Notes: generated by a model not told the origin, from the sequence alone. 64,000 nt of DNA from Oreohelix idahoensis (GCA_024509875.1 JAMPIV010018961.1:338069-402068), one strand, 5' to 3'. Positions 10,780 to 22,539 are shown, numbered from the stretch's first letter. Program-made: numbers and translations.

Positions 10780-11460
10780 CCCCTTTCAACTCCCCAAGGA
10801 GCTTTAGCCTTCAACAAATTTATGCCAAGTCTTCCTGTCCTGTGCCATCTGCTCAAGGCCTTTCAATGTTTTCTTCATCCCCTTCAGGTCTGTATCCAGT
10901 TCTCTTCTCCATGTGTTATTTGGTCTCTCTTTCTCTCTCTCTGGGAGCCGCGGTAGCATAGTGGTTAGTGCACTGGCTTCCTAGCGCAGTGGTCTGTGGT
11001 TCGATCCCCAGATGAGGCGGGAATTTTTTAGGCCACAAACGGCTCCTGGGTCGACCCAGCCCCAAATGGGTACCAGAGCAACTCTGGGAAGGTTAAGGCG
11101 GCCGGCGTGATGCCGACCACATCACCCCTAGTGTGCCGACGGTCAAGATAATATGGGCCTAACACCATATTCCCAATATGCTTTAATGGGCGTGTAACGG
11201 GTTCCTTTACCTTTTTTTTTTCTTTTCTCTCTCTCTCTCTCTCTCTTACCCTGGAGATTCCACAGCAAGTAATGCCTGATAATGCTTTCAGCAGGTTTCT
11301 TAAATTTGTGTCCTATCCATCTGCAGTGTCTTCTTCTCATCTGTTGATCCCCTGGTTCTTGTCATCAGTTCCACATTAGTGATCTTATACCATTTCAATC
11401 CTTCTATTCTACGCAAGCATGAACAGTGCTCCCAGCCATACACTGTATTTTAGCCTGTGG
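10780..11460 (-). mobile_element. LINE family B fragment, interrupted by a SINE
   Basis: Minus-strand LINE C-terminal remnant in two parts (10780-10942 and about 11214-11460). The second translates to RRHCRWIGHKFKKPAES...LLWNLQGK, a common LINE C-terminal motif. A (CT)n-rich stretch in the middle received the SINE at 10943-11213. The reading frames are destroyed. Confidence 0.6.
10943..11213 (+). mobile_element. tRNA-derived SINE, family 1, full-length sense copy
   Basis: Begins GGGAGCCGCGGTAGCATAG (A-box-like GGTAGCATAGTGGTTAG) with B-box-like GGTTCGATCCCC at about 10999-11010. The core GGCTCCTGGGTCGACCCAG lies at about 11041-11059. The 3' part runs through ATATTCCC...AATGGGCGTGTAACGGG to a T-rich end. 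It sits in a (CT)n stretch of LINE B. Other copies: 11558-11833, 20095-20156 and 42103-42373, all reversed. Confidence 0.8.
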
Positions 11461-11464
11461 CAAT

Positions 11465-12130
11465 CCAAAAGATGCAGACTTTCATAAATGGGTACTTTCA
11501 CAGAACACGAGGTTTGAAATTGTATGACAAGATCACTAAGGTGGTACTAATAGAAAGGAGGAGGGGGGATCCCATCACACGCCCATTGAGGCATATTGGG
11601 AATATGGTGTTAAGCCCATATTTTCTTGACCAATCGGCACACTAGGGGTGACGTGGTCAGCATCACGCCGGCCGCCTTAACCTTCCCAGAAGTTGCTCTG
11701 GTACCCAATTGGGGCTGGGTCGACCCAGGAGCCGTTTGCGGCCTAAAAAAAAATCCCACATCATCTGGGGATCGAACCATAGACCACTGAGCTAGGAAGC
11801 CAGTGCACTAACCACTATGCTACCGCAGCTCCCACTAATAGAAAGCACCAGACAAATACCAAATGGAATAACAGGAGGTGAAGAGAAGATATTGGCATTG
11901 GATAGGACGCACATTAAGAATACCAATTGATATCATAACCAGGCAGTCCCTGATCTGGAATCTTCTGGGTAAAATAGAGGGAGTCAAAATGTACATTTAG
12001 AAGAGAACTGCAGACAGACGTGAGAGGGATAAAGAAGACATAGAGCTTGAACAGACGGTACAGGACAACAAGGCATGGCATGTTTTGTTAAAACCTCATG
12101 CTTCGTAGGGAGCTGAGAGGTAGTGATGAT
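11465..12130 (+). mobile_element. LINE family B fragment, interrupted by a SINE
   Basis: Plus-strand C-terminal LINE remnant. The right part translates in pieces to RRYWHWIGRTLRIP...TRQSLIWN and ends GGGAGCTGAGAGG with a GATGAT tail at about 12124-12138. It is split by the SINE at 11558-11833. Stops are present. Confidence 0.6.
11558..11833 (-). mobile_element. tRNA-derived SINE, family 1, with 12-bp target duplication
   Basis: Reverse copy of the 10943 SINE, with the tRNA head at the right (CTACCGCAGCTCCC end at 11820-11833). Flanked by the perfect repeat ACTAATAGAAAG at 11546-11557 and 11834-11845. Inserted in a LINE B fragment. Confidence 0.88.
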
Positions 12131-12204
12131 GATGATAATATAAACAAGGTTTTCCTTGTTTGGAACAATGGTTCCAGCCATGCACTTCACTGTAGGCCAT
12201 ATTT

Positions 12205-12383
12205 TCTCAACCTGTGCATTCTAGGGTTGTCCGTGTACAAAATGTAAAATATGCTTTTATGTACATTTTTGTTCCAAGAAGAAGTCTATAACCTTCAACG
12301 GGCAATTAAAGAGGTCCATAACCTTCATCAGACAATCAAAGATGCTCCATGGAACACACACAAAAATGTTAAGAAACCCTGCT
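12205..12383. mobile_element. Partial hAT-like MITE related to 21056-21663
   Basis: Shares the right end GTTAAGAAACCCTG (12370-12383) and two diverged TCCATAACCTTCATCAGACAATCAAAG units with the element at 21056-21663. The left end is damaged. Confidence 0.5.
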
Positions 12384-12734
12384 GTAGCCTATAACCCATT
12401 TTGAAAATTAAATACAAGTATACTACTTTTATAATTATTGTACCTTTTTATGAGATGTTTGATGAGAAAATATTTTCTTATGATAGAATTAGATTGTCTT
12501 GATATGATATTGTATGTTTTAAGTGATTTTTTTGGATTAAATTGTGTCCAGTGCACAATGGATTAGTTTTTTCCATAAGTAGTGAGAATAGTATTGGTAT
12601 GCTAATGTTAGCTTTTAAATGGATTTTTCAAACAAATTAGGTTCATAAATAGGGGGGCTTGGGTGTGTGTATTGTGTTGTTAATGCTCATAATAGTGCTT
12701 CGTGTTAACACTGTTATCTGTTTTTTTTTATATT

Positions 12735-13045
12735 GAAGAATGGGGCTCACCTCATAGAAAGAAAAGAAAACAAAGAGGTCCTTGACAAACCTAGGAATGA
12801 AAAGAGAATTAATGAAGGAGATGAAAATAGTTTGGCCATGTAAAAAGACAACACCTTTACTAAAGACCATAATAGAAGGCAGACAGGCAAGAAGAAGACA
12901 GCGCTATAAGTGGGAAGGTAACATCAAGAGATGGACAGGAAAGAGCCTATCAGAGTATACCCTCGAGATAAAGAGACAGAAGATGGAGATTCATTGCAGC
13001 CGACCTTCAGTGTGGAGATGGCAGCTGATGATGATGTTATCAATG
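12735..13045 (+). mobile_element. LINE family C, C-terminal fragment
   Basis: Broken remnant matching 7582-8190 in order (EWGSPHRKK region, FGHVKR-like segment, GGGAAGGTAACATCAAG, then GGAGATGGCAGCTGATGA) but with no tandem expansion. The two short ORFs inside have no independent support. Confidence 0.5.
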
Positions 13046-13462
13046 TAAAAATTGTAATTATCACTGTTAATATTATTGTGGCTTGCTATTGTATAATAGT
13101 ACTTGTAACATGTGTAATGTTTCTTTTATTTCCTCTATATATTTTTTTTTAAAGCACTGATGTATTTATTTATACTTTTTATCAAAAGAGTGAAAGGAAA
13201 GGGGAAGTAAACATTTTAAAAACATGATAGATTATTTAGCTTTAAATTGTAAAGTAGAACAAACAAATAAAGAACATTGAAACAGGAAGTTCCCCACAAG
13301 ATGTCACCAGTCACTGACACGAAATTTGCAGGCAATAGATGAGTAAGTCATGTAATGTAGTGAGGTAAAATGTGGAGAAAGTGGGGTACATTATGGAGAG
13401 TGAGAGGAAGACTCTCTTAAAAAAAAAAAAAAGAAACCCCAGGTTGAAAAGCTACATCTAAA

Positions 13463-13625
13463 AAAAAGTAACGGTAGTCTCATAGCAGATACTGCTGTAG
13501 GGGAGTTAAATGTTAAAGCCTTCACTATACTAGGTCCATGTGGGGGGGGGGGGGGGGTGTGACCAGATTTCCTTCCTTGCTCAAGGTCAGAGTCAGGTAC
13601 CAGTTGTCTACATTTTTACAAGACG
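13463..13625 (-). mobile_element. SINE family 2, partial reverse copy, with a G16 tract
   Basis: Matches the 3' end and body of the family (GGTAGTCTCATAGCAGATAC ... CACTATACTAGGTCC ... GAGTCAGGTACC). A run of 16 G (13542-13557) lies where other copies have a short GGGGG. The tRNA head is missing or unrecognisable. Confidence 0.6.
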
Positions 13626-14600
13626 TAAAGGGTAGAAAAGATGATGAAAAATAGCTTTAATCACCTTTTCGGTTGTGTGAGACCCTAGGTAAGCGTTAGT
13701 TTTTTTAGTGAAATTAAAGGAGAGCGGATTTGCCTCCGCTGAACCACCATCTTGGTCTACCCTGTTCACCCAAATTTCAGTTATAATTAGGAAATTAAGT
13801 GTAATTTTATTTTCAATTTTGTGATATATTAATTATATATTGTCATTTACAATTAATGATTGCAGGTGCGATCTTGCGAGGCCCCTTTTAAATAAATTCC
13901 TGTTGTATCGACAAGCATATATTTGTGTGCGAGGCCATAGGCAAAAGCCAAGGTTGCTTATGTAAAACTGCCTCTGGGTCACCTAATACTAATTTGCTTT
14001 TCCAGTGCTGATTTCTAATTTTAGAAACCAAAGCATGGGAATTGTCATGACAAATATCAGGGTGTTTTTTGTTTTTTTTTGTAACCTTTCCTTTTGTTTG
14101 TTTCTTATTATAATGTACACTTTGACTGGTTGTTGTTATATGCAGTGTGACTTGTAAGATTATGGTCATTGTTGTACTGCTGGAGATAGTGGACCAAAAT
14201 AAAAATAATGTCAGAGTGCACGCTCTTGTTTAGATTTCCTGAGTGGATTTGTCACATGCTGTCAGTTTTGTGACAAATTTATTAAAATATGTAGGAGAGT
14301 GACACAACATGAGGTAATCTGATTATCAGAAGGGGGCCCTGTTGTATTTTTTTTCTACCTGCGCTGGAAAGTGAACCAACTCCGCCTTAGTTGCAACCTT
14401 CAGATTCACTCCTGGTTTTTTTTTTTTATCCATTCAACTTGAGGCATTTGTGAAATCTTGAATTTCTTAGCACTTCAAGGTTGTTCCACAGCCAGCATAC
14501 TTTTTAGCTGCCCTTTTTATTGACGGTCCGTTCGGGTCCAGTTGCTTCAGTAGATCATTTACTGAGGCAGCCACTATACCTCTTGCACATACTTCTAAAG
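13626..14600. other. AT-rich DNA with no recognised feature
   Basis: Only short chance ORFs and T-rich runs seen. Confidence 0.4.
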
Positions 14601-14611
14601 CTACAATTTTT

Positions 14612-14730
14612 GTAAATTCTGTAGTCTACTTATATGTGGCTCAGTAGGCTGTAAATTCTGGACAGCCTACTTATCTGGCTCAGTAGGCTGTAAATTCTGT
14701 ACAGTCTACATATCTATGGTTCAGTAGGCC
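14612..14730. repeat. Short tandem repeat, about 50-bp unit, 2-3 copies
   Basis: GGCTCAGTAGGCTGTAAATTCTG followed by a TACAGTCTAC-like stretch recurs with small changes. Built on CAGTAGGC words. Confidence 0.75.
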
Positions 14731-15242
14731 CATGCTTGCATCTGTCCTACAAGCCTTCATTCCTCACCTTTTCTTGTCACTCAGCCTTGTCTGGTGGCAG
14801 TAGGGGTGGATTTATACACAGATGGTACCAGAATAACTGATGGCAGAAATCACTTAAATCTTCGAAAGAACGATGATGGTTCTGTATAAAAATACTGACA
14901 GCAACAAAAAAACACACAACTCAACAGCAGTTTTCATTTGAAAATTTTAATTTGCATAATTTAATAACAGAAACAAGAGGGACCCACACAAATTTGTTAG
15001 AAAATTTGCTCACAATGCGTACATCTCACTTTTACATTTCTTATATAGTATGAATACATGCTTATATTGAGTCCTATACATTTCTGAAAAATTATATAAA
15101 ATAGAATGAATACTGAGAATCATTGTCCACAAAGTGTCCAACTTCATAAAAATCAGCACTGCTGCAGACCTTGCAAATAGCTTGATTAGGGCATTGGTAG
15201 GATTTTCTCCAATCAAGTTTGAAATGTGGTAATTATGATAAA

Positions 15243-15483
15243 TGGTAAAGGTAGTCCCATAGCAGAACTGCCCATAGGGGATTTAAGTGTTAGAGACTTT
15301 AAGTCCAGCTTCGGGGGGGAAGACTAGTTCCCATCCTAGCCGCCTTTGCCTTCCCTAACTCAAGAGCAAAGTCAGGCACCCATTTACAGCTGGGTATATT
15401 GGCAAGTGACAATACCATGTTTCTAACCTGGTGCCTTCGCTGCGAGAGGCCAGCGCTCTAACCAATCGGCCAATCAGACACTC
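15243..15483 (-). mobile_element. SINE family 2, reverse copy
   Basis: 3' end at the left (AAAGGTAGTCCCATAGC). Body with CCTTCCCTAACTCAAGAGCA and CCATTTACAGCTGGGTA. The tRNA-like head at the right reads on the minus strand as GGCCGATTGGTTAGAGCGC, followed by a B-box-like GGTTAGAAAC. Confidence 0.7.
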
Positions 15484-15599
15484 ATTGTTCATATAGCGAT
15501 TGTTTTAAAGTAAGACCACATATACTGTATTCTAGATAAGCTCATGTTCTGTCTGAAAGTCACTAACGCTGTACTTCCCTACAGCAGTACCTGTAGGAC

Positions 15600-16040
15600 T
15601 AACTTTTTTTTAAACATTGTTCTGGACTCCCTAGGGTAAGAGAGACAGATAAAGGTAGTCACATATCATGTATTGCCGTAGGGGAATGAAGTGTTAGAGA
15701 CTTCACTATACTAGGTCCAGCATCAAGAGGTGGGGGTGATCAGCTCCCTTTCTCGCTGCCTTTTCCTTCCCTAACTCAAGCGCAAAGTCAGATACCCATT
15801 TACAGCTGGGTAGACTAAAGCGTGTCAATGCCGTTAATCGAACCGGGCACCTTTGCCGCAAGAGACCACCACTCTTGTCAATCGGAGATAGATACAAACC
15901 AAAAAAAAAAACGCACGGACAAGAAACTGGAGACAGAAAGGAAAGGGATAAAGAAAAGATGGAAAGACTTTGAGAAGATGGCACAAGTTTGTTGAAGGCC
16001 TGTACTTCTTGGGGAGCTGACGGGGCAATGAATATACTAG
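15600..16040 (+). mobile_element. LINE family B fragment interrupted by a family 2 SINE
   Basis: Left part CCTAGGGTAAGAGAGACAG and right part GACAAGAAACTGGAGACAG ... GTTGAAGGCCTGTAC ... GGGGAGCTGA are adjacent words in the intact copies at 19500-19825 and 40225-40530. The SINE at 15655-15885 lies between them. Confidence 0.55.
15655..15885 (-). mobile_element. SINE family 2, reverse copy inside LINE B
   Basis: Same body as 15243-15483, with a B-box-like GGTTCGATTAAC at about 15834-15845 read on the minus strand. AGATAAAGG at the left and AGATAGATAC at the right suggest a short imperfect target duplication. Confidence 0.65.
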
Positions 16041-16831
16041 CAATAATCCGTCAAACTTGAGGGGTTGTCAATTATAGTGTGCCGTTTCCGTTCCCGGATG
16101 AGCAGATAGAAGTACATTCTTAGAGTGTTTTTGGTTTCTTTCCATTATACAGTGTAATCAAACTGTTCATGAACCCCGTCATTTGAACGCTTTTCTTTGT
16201 TGATTGTAACTATTTTCAGGAGAGTATATATAATGGAAACAATACAATTTTTCAACACGGTTGCATTCCTCAGCTGTGACCAACGTATACACGGCAAGAA
16301 TTTTGTTATTTTAGATTCAATTTAAAAGTTCTTTGATGACAACGTTTCGTGTGAAAGTGTGTAGATTGTTTTCAAATAGTGTTCCCTGATAATAAGTGGT
16401 TTTAACAAAAACTTTCAAGTTTTCATGATTTGTACATAGGGCGAGGGCTCATGTGCACCAATTGTTATGCACTGTTTCTTTGTCGAAGCGCTACTAATTT
16501 CGTGAAAGAATTAAAAAATAAAATAAAACCAAAGTATTTGTTTTATATAACACCCACGCCGTGCAAGTTGCACACCGTGAGTGACTATTTTGAGTGTGAC
16601 CGACCGACGTAACATACATCGGTAATTATGTTAGTTGGGATTCTGTAAGTAAAGGGGAAGCACCAAACCGGAAATCCAGATCTAGTCTAAGGTTTATCCA
16701 AAATGGTATGCAACTTTAATTGGCATCATGCCATGATTACTACAGGGTCTGTATTGTTTTATTTGAAACCCTCAGGGACAACTTTGTTTCGGAAACTGGA
16801 CATTTTTGATTTTCAGATGTAGCCCAGATCA
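16041..16831. other. No recognised feature
   Basis: AT-rich. Short ORFs only. A hexamer-rich purine/pyrimidine mix without repeats. Confidence 0.4.
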
Positions 16832-16837
16832 CCCAAA

Positions 16838-16958
16838 ATGTTTGAAAATCGCTCTAATTCACCCAAAATGTTTGAAAATAGCTCTAATTCACCCAAAATG
16901 TTTGAAAATAGCTCTAATTCACCCAAAATGTTTGAAAATAGCTCTAATTCACCCAAAA
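16838..16958. repeat. Minisatellite, 30-bp unit, 4 copies
   Basis: CACCCAAAATGTTTGAAAAT plus AGCTCTAATT repeated four times with one or two changes. The 30-base period keeps frames open on both strands, which explains the repetitive short ORFs here; no gene is implied. Confidence 0.95.
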
Positions 16959-17099
16959 TAGTCAGAAGTCGCCGAAATTGTGGCCTAATGAAACTTTCAA
17001 TTGTCATAATATTTCAGTTTTCTGGTGTTTGCATGAAAGGATATAGACCTGTATCAGAAATATGTACATGTGTAAATACCTGTGCAATATAAAATGCAG

Positions 17100-18430
17100 T
17101 GAAAACTCTAAATTTAAAAAAAAAAAACAGCAACATTCTAATTAGACACCAGCAAAAATATATGGATCTAAAAATTGAAAAATTAGATAGCAAAATAAAA
17201 ATACCACGTACATAATAAGTAACCAAAAGTCAAAATGGCAACAAAATGGCCTGAGATTTGGGTAGACTGTGATATAAAAGTACAATTAATGACAAAATTG
17301 TAAGAAATCTGCACATTGTTGCTAATATAACTAGTGGCAGTTTTTCATGAACTTATTCAGATCTGTCCAGATTCAGTAACATTGAAATAATTATTATACA
17401 GCTCAGGGCCAAACAGCAAAAGTCTAAATCATCATTTTCTTTTTAACTCCAGACGGAGCATGGAGCCACACCTGCAGCTGGTCCCCTTCTAGGAAGCCTT
17501 CACCAAAGCATTCATGTCAAAATGATCAGCAAACAACTGTTTATTATGCCTGCCCTTGTGCTTAATGGGCCTGAAAGAAGAGTAAAGAATAGTTACACTG
17601 TACCTTAACACTCATGGCATAATAGGTGACAAAGGAAGGGTGAGAATTCTCTCTCAAGTCATCTGGAAAAAATTCTCAGTCACCAAACTTTAGTCATAAA
17701 CATGTCACAGAAAGCAAGTATTTCAACTCGGCCATCCAGGCTGCAAGGAGACCCTCCAACTGTGAGGTTCACAATGCAGTATACAGAAAGGCGAAAGAAG
17801 TCTGGGCTCCTGACTCACCTTCTTTCATGCAGGAGAACCTCCAGATTGGACACCTGAAATGTTCAAACGCTAAAAGAACAAGGGAGAACCTCACAGGTGG
17901 CAGATGAAATAATTAATATTAAAATGACGTACTAGGACCATTTAAAACATGATGAACGGGAACAGAAAAGAAGATGTTTAACATAAAAGAAAGTGCTATC
18001 CTCAGAACATGAGGAATAAAGCGCACCTCATAGTGGAGGGGTGATAATAATGCTATCCATGTAGGCATAAAAGGCACTTATGGCACGGGAAGCAGCGAGA
18101 CCCAGACTCGTACCAGCAACAATTCACAGCTGCCGAAAGGAAAACAAAGTAAATATCATTGTATGTTATTCACCAACTGATGACAAAGAATAATCGGTGA
18201 AAGAAAAAATTTTACACCAAACTCCAAAATTATGAGGATAAAAATGAGAAGTAAAGACCTAACAAACGATAAAAGCTTTGAAGAGATCACATGAAAACAT
18301 GGACAATGAACAAAACAGGACAAGGCCATTTTATTTCTTGTAAGCTTCTTTGTCTCCTATAAGTCCCTCATTTTCCTTTTGGCTGCAGCGTCCTCTGCCT
18401 CTCTTACCAACTCGTCAATGTATTTCTTTC
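17100..18430. other. Mostly unrecognised DNA with a family D repeat piece
   Basis: 17455-17525 holds a short piece (CAGCTGGTCCCCTTCTAGGAAGCC) of dispersed family D (see 23905). The rest shows no supported feature. Confidence 0.4.
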
Positions 18431-18443
18431 TTGTCTCTTCTTA

Positions 18444-18599
18444 CCACATGTTTTGGGGAGGACAACATTAGACAATCTTTGAAGGACCGAGGAGTAGAAT
18501 GGAACCAAGCCAGGAGGAAGACAGCCGATAGAATAGTATGGTGCTCTCTCTGACAAACCTCTACACTTCGCGGTAGAAGAGGAACGACTAAGTAAGTAA
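18444..18599 (+). mobile_element. Heavily 5'-truncated LINE family A with (TAAG)n tail and target duplication
   Basis: Last 156 bases of the LINE seen at 27157-28001 and 44806-46030 (GGAGGACAACATTAGACAATC ... GGAACGACTAAGTAAGTAAG). Flanked by GTCTCTTCTTA at 18433-18443 and 18600-18610, a perfect 11-bp duplication. Codes for nothing by itself. Confidence 0.85.
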
Positions 18600-18799
18600 G
18601 TCTCTTCTTATAGTTTTTCTGACTTCTTTGTGTGCTTCTATGTTTATTTCATGAGCCTTGGCTCTAGAACGTTTGGTTTTGCTTCTATTTAAATCTGCTT
18701 GTCCTTTTTTTTTTAATTCTTTATTTTATCTTACTGTCTCTGTTGTTATCCATGCTTTGTGCTGGTTTTTCCAAGAGCTTCTCATCATATCATTCCAAT

Positions 18800-19020
18800 G
18801 TCGCCAGTGGTCTTCTGCTTGTGAAGAATGGAATGACAGAATCACCAGTGTAGAACTGAAAAGGACCAGACAAGTACCAGTGAATGTTAGAACTGGCAAC
18901 CAAATGACAGCATTACAAGACAGTCCTTGTTTTGTAATTCCAGGGAAAGAAAATTGGAGACCTAAAAATACAAAGAGAATTGAAATTGGAGACCTAAAAA
19001 CACAAAGAGAATTGAAGACA
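18800..19020 (+). mobile_element. LINE family B fragment
   Basis: Contains GACCAGACAAGTACCAGTG and CAAGACAGTCCTTGTTTTG words shared with 19500-19825 and 40225-40530. A 28-base segment (ATTGGAGACCTAAAAA...AGAGAATTGAA) is duplicated in tandem at about 18953-19015. Confidence 0.5.
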
Positions 19021-19499
19021 CACTTTTTTTTTTTTATGTAAGAAGATGGAAAGAAACTGAACTGCTTGAGCTAACCAAAAGCCTACGCTCCATATGGTGC
19101 AAAAAAAAGGTAATGAATTAATGAGAAGAATAAAGTTCTATTATGTTATGAAGCATATAAGATGAAATTTTTGGCAATAAAATCATATTAAAGCCAGATA
19201 AACTGGACAATATGTTAAGGTAAAGCTAGTTTACTAAACCACCATGACTTTTATCCCTGTGCATGGCGGACTCCAGACAAGATCTGGAGGAAATGATACA
19301 CTTCAATGGTGCCATACAAGAAATGTAATGTCGTTTTTCTACTTCTCATGCATCAAAACTCCTAGAGACATTCACAAGCTTTTAACTCTTTTTTAGAATT
19401 TTTAGGTACAATATTAACAAGGCCCCAAAATGAATGCTAATGTTTTTTTTTTTGAAGGTAAAGTTTTAAAACTAAATGGCTGCTTGTGTAGAATAAAAA

Positions 19500-19825
19500 G
19501 ACTGAAATGGTATGACAAGGTCACCAAATGTGGAACTGATGACAGGAACCAGTGGAACAAGAGATGAGAAAATGGGAGGCTGGAGATGGATAGAACACAC
19601 ACTGAGGAAACCTGCTGATAGAATTATAAGGTAGTCCTTGGTTTGGAATTCACAGGGAAAGAGAGGCAGAGGTCGACCAACAAACACATGGAGAAGAGAG
19701 CTGGAGACAGAAGTGAAGATGATGTGGAAAGAACTTGAGCTGATGGCACGTGACAGGAAGACTTGGCATTTGTTTGTTGAAGGCCTATGCTCTTTGGGGA
19801 GCTAAAGGGTATTGATTGATTTATT
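19500..19825 (+). mobile_element. LINE family B, 3' end, with (TGAT)n-like tail
   Basis: C-terminal LINE remnant (GGTATGACAAGGTCACC ... GGCTGGAGATGGATAG ... GTTTGTTGAAGGCC ... GGGGAGCTAAAGGG) ending TATTGATTGATTTATTG. Same end as 40225-40530. Frames are broken. Confidence 0.6.
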
Positions 19826-20094
19826 GAATGTTTTAATACAAGCAGTAAATGTTTAGATTTATGAGAAAATATCTCCTTATATATATATATATAAAATCGT
19901 TGTAAACTGGCTGAAGAACATTTTAATGTAATGGAAGCCTTGTTATATGCCACAAATAAGTTTGTTTCATACAGCATGTAAAATGCATGGGAAAATCCGA
20001 CTTTAACCAAAGTGGTATGCCAGGTGGCTCTTAGAAGACTGAAGTTCAATATCTGGGTGCACCACGTGGTTCATGGTATAGAAAGAGTTAATCG

Positions 20095-20156
20095 AACCAC
20101 AGACCACTGCGCTAGGAAGCCAGTGCACTAACCACTATGCTACCGCGGCTCCTATA
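20095..20156 (-). mobile_element. SINE family 1, tRNA head only
   Basis: Matches the tRNA-related head of family 1 in reverse (AATCGAACCACAGACC ... CTACCGCGGCTCC). The body is absent. Confidence 0.75.
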
Positions 20157-20384
20157 AAAATAATAGTAAAAAAAAATGCATGACTGTCTATTATGCAGTG
20201 TAAAAGTAAGCCACGCACAATCTGATCTTAAAACACAAACAGGCATACAAACTTGAATATTCACAGTCATTAAAATAGCCTTCATGCAATTTAATTGGTG
20301 TATCAGCATCAACAAGAGTTTTACAACAAAATTAAATACTGAATGTTGATTTATACGTCATCACGCTTTCTATGTGTTTTATTT

Positions 20385-20760
20385 CAATAGTTGCCCCCTA
20401 CAACTATCCATGTCTGCCATACAGAAAATGGTCGCATCCCCAAAGATATTTTCTACAGACAACTGGCTGATGGCAAAAGAACAGTTGGGCGACCGCAGCT
20501 GAGGTTCAAAGATGTGGGCAAGAGCGACATGAGGGCACTGGACATAAATCCAGCAACATGGGAGGATGAAGCTGTCAATTGCACAAAGTGGAGATGCTGT
20601 CTATGGTGCCACCTCAGACTGGGCAAAAAAAAAACTCTTACAACAAGCAGAAAAGATACAAAAACACGTCGAAAGAAACACCAGGCACAAAAATCAGCTG
20701 AGGGCTATTAACTCAATGGTGCATCATCCTCATAATCAGTTATGACTGGAAGAGGCTACT
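20385..20760 (+). mobile_element. LINE family D, C-terminal fragment
   Basis: An open stretch at 20391-20711 encodes HTENGRIPKDIFYRQLADG ... RPQLRFKDVGKSDMRAL ... WEDEAVNCTKWR, the C-terminal tail common to many LINE ORF2 proteins. The 3' end (AGCTGAGGGCT ... AGTTATGACTGGAAGAGGCTA) recurs at 41680-41725. The upstream RT is missing. Confidence 0.65.
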
Positions 20761-20869
20761 AACAGCTATCTCATCTTGGCCTCAGTGACTACCACCTGGT
20801 TTGGTCCACTGCTGCTTATTCAGTATTCACAGCTAACCTTTATATCCTGAGGCATTTTAACTCTCCGCC

Positions 20870-21050
20870 ACCCAGCTCACCTGGCAAGTAGAAGGACAGT
20901 ATCCCACCAGAAGTAAGAAAGAGAGTTCTTAATTGTTAATAGAGCCAATCCTGATATATGGAAATGAATCATGGACAACTAGCATACTAGCAGAAAACTC
21001 ACACCATGCACTAAAACTAAGATACAAAACAGTTATGAGCAATACACTTT
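20870..21050 (+). mobile_element. LINE family C fragment
   Basis: GAAGTAAGAAAGAGAGTTC ... ATATGGAAATGAATCATGGAC resembles 22600-22680, encoding the YGNES/YGSESWT region of LINE C-termini. The hAT-like MITE at 21056 follows immediately. Confidence 0.45.
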
Positions 21051-21055
21051 AATGG

Positions 21056-21663
21056 CAGGGTTTCTTAATGTGTGGTACATAGACCCCTTTAAGGGTCCAT
21101 GAATAGATTCTAGGGGGTCCATGTACATAACCTAAAATTTAAAGTTTTTTATTAAGCTTTTATGTACCCTTTTTTCCAAGAAGGGTTCCATAGCCTTCAT
21201 CGGACAATGAAAGGGGTCCTTAGCCTTCACCCGACAATCAAAGGGTCCATATCCTTCACCCGACAATCAAAGGGGTCCACAACCTTCACCCAACAATCAA
21301 AGGGTCCATATCCTTCACCAGACAATCAAAGGGGTCCATAGCCTTCACCAGAAAATCAAAGGGTCCATATCCTTCACCAGACAATCAAAGGGGTCCATAG
21401 CCTTCATCTGAGTATCAAAAGGGTCCATAGCTTTCATCAGACAATCAAAGGGGTCCATAGCCTTCACCTGACAATCAAAGGGGTCCATAGCCTTCATCAG
21501 ACAATCAAAGGGGTCCATATCCTTCACCAGACAATCAAAGGGTCCATAGCCTTCATCCAACAATCAAAGGGGTCCATAGCCTTCACCTGACAATCAAAGG
21601 GGTCCATAGCCTTCATTGGACAATGAAAGGGGTCTATAGCAAAATAAAGGTTAAGAAACCCTG
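21056..21663. mobile_element. hAT-like MITE filled with a 30-bp minisatellite
   Basis: Inverted ends CAGGGTTTCTTAA (left) and TTAAGAAACCCTG (right). The right flank CTTTAAGG (21664-21671) resembles the left flank CTTTAATGG, an 8-bp hAT-type duplication with one added base. Inside, TCCATAGCCTTCACCTGACA plus ATCAAAGGGG units run from about 21180 to 21640 (about 15 copies). No transposase. The repeating Asp-Pro-Phe-Asp peptide ORF on the minus strand is a by-product of the 30-base period. Confidence 0.75.
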
Positions 21664-22076
21664 CTTTAAGGCTCAGAGATCAATCATCCACAACTATTAT
21701 TTATAGTTACAGATGTGAAAAAGGTGAGATACAGCAAAAAGAAAAGGACATGTTTTTATGAACTGCAGGAATGAAACAATCAAATATTTACCAAAACAAT
21801 CCTTCCTCAACAAATATTAAAATGCCAAACATGGACAATAAAATACATAATATTCAAGAATATAATGTAAAGTTTGCCGTACATGAAATACACGAATATA
21901 AGAAGCAGATGAGCATGGCTCCCTCCAAAATTTTCTTATATCATTTTATATTTTTTTGGATTTTTTTCCCGTCTATTTTTTATCATTTTCAGGTTTGTTT
22001 TACCTCAATGAAAGTCTGACTAGTTTATATATTAATTGTTTTTTTTCTTATCACTCCTCAAAACTGTGCCATTGCT

Positions 22077-22245
22077 TTTTGTTTTGTACCTCACCATATT
22101 TACAAACATGAGATGTCAATGATGGTTTTTTTCTATCTCGCCATATTTACAAATGTGAGATGTCAATGATGTTTTTGTTCTACGTAACCATGTTTACAAA
22201 TGTGGGATGTGAATGTTTTTGTTCTATCTCACCATACTTACAAAA
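22077..22245. repeat. Tandem repeat, about 50-bp unit, 3 copies
   Basis: CTCACCATATTTACAAACATG plus AGATGTCAATGATGGTTTTT repeats with changes. Confidence 0.85.
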
Positions 22246-22539
22246 GCCGTATAAATCAGAGTTAACGGAGTTTATGAAAAGCACCACATTCTTAGGTTTA
22301 TGACTGTACATGGACAATAAGGCAGTGGTCTCTCCTTGCCATCCGTCACTTTGTGTACAAGTCTTTCCAACAGCCTTTGACTTTAAAAAGTCTAACACAC
22401 CGGGCAGGGGAAAGGTTAAAGCGCCTCCATCTATCTTGTTGACTGTTACATCATAAAGCTTTTGAGTGTTTTACTCAGACAGATACCCCCCTCCAACTAT
22501 CCCATCTCACCTCAGTGACAACCATCTGCTTTAGTCCAC

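Noticed and set aside
13542..13557. G16 run as a regulatory G-quadruplex
   Set aside because: A homopolymer in a decayed SINE; the simplest explanation is slippage, and no gene is nearby.
16813..17092. Repetitive Phe-Glu-Asn-Ser peptide ORFs on both strands
   Set aside because: Explained by the 30-bp minisatellite at 16838-16958.
21345..21563. Repetitive Asp-Pro-Phe-Asp-Cys peptide ORF (also 24228-24542)
   Set aside because: A by-product of a 30-base tandem unit; the frame stays open because the period is divisible by three.
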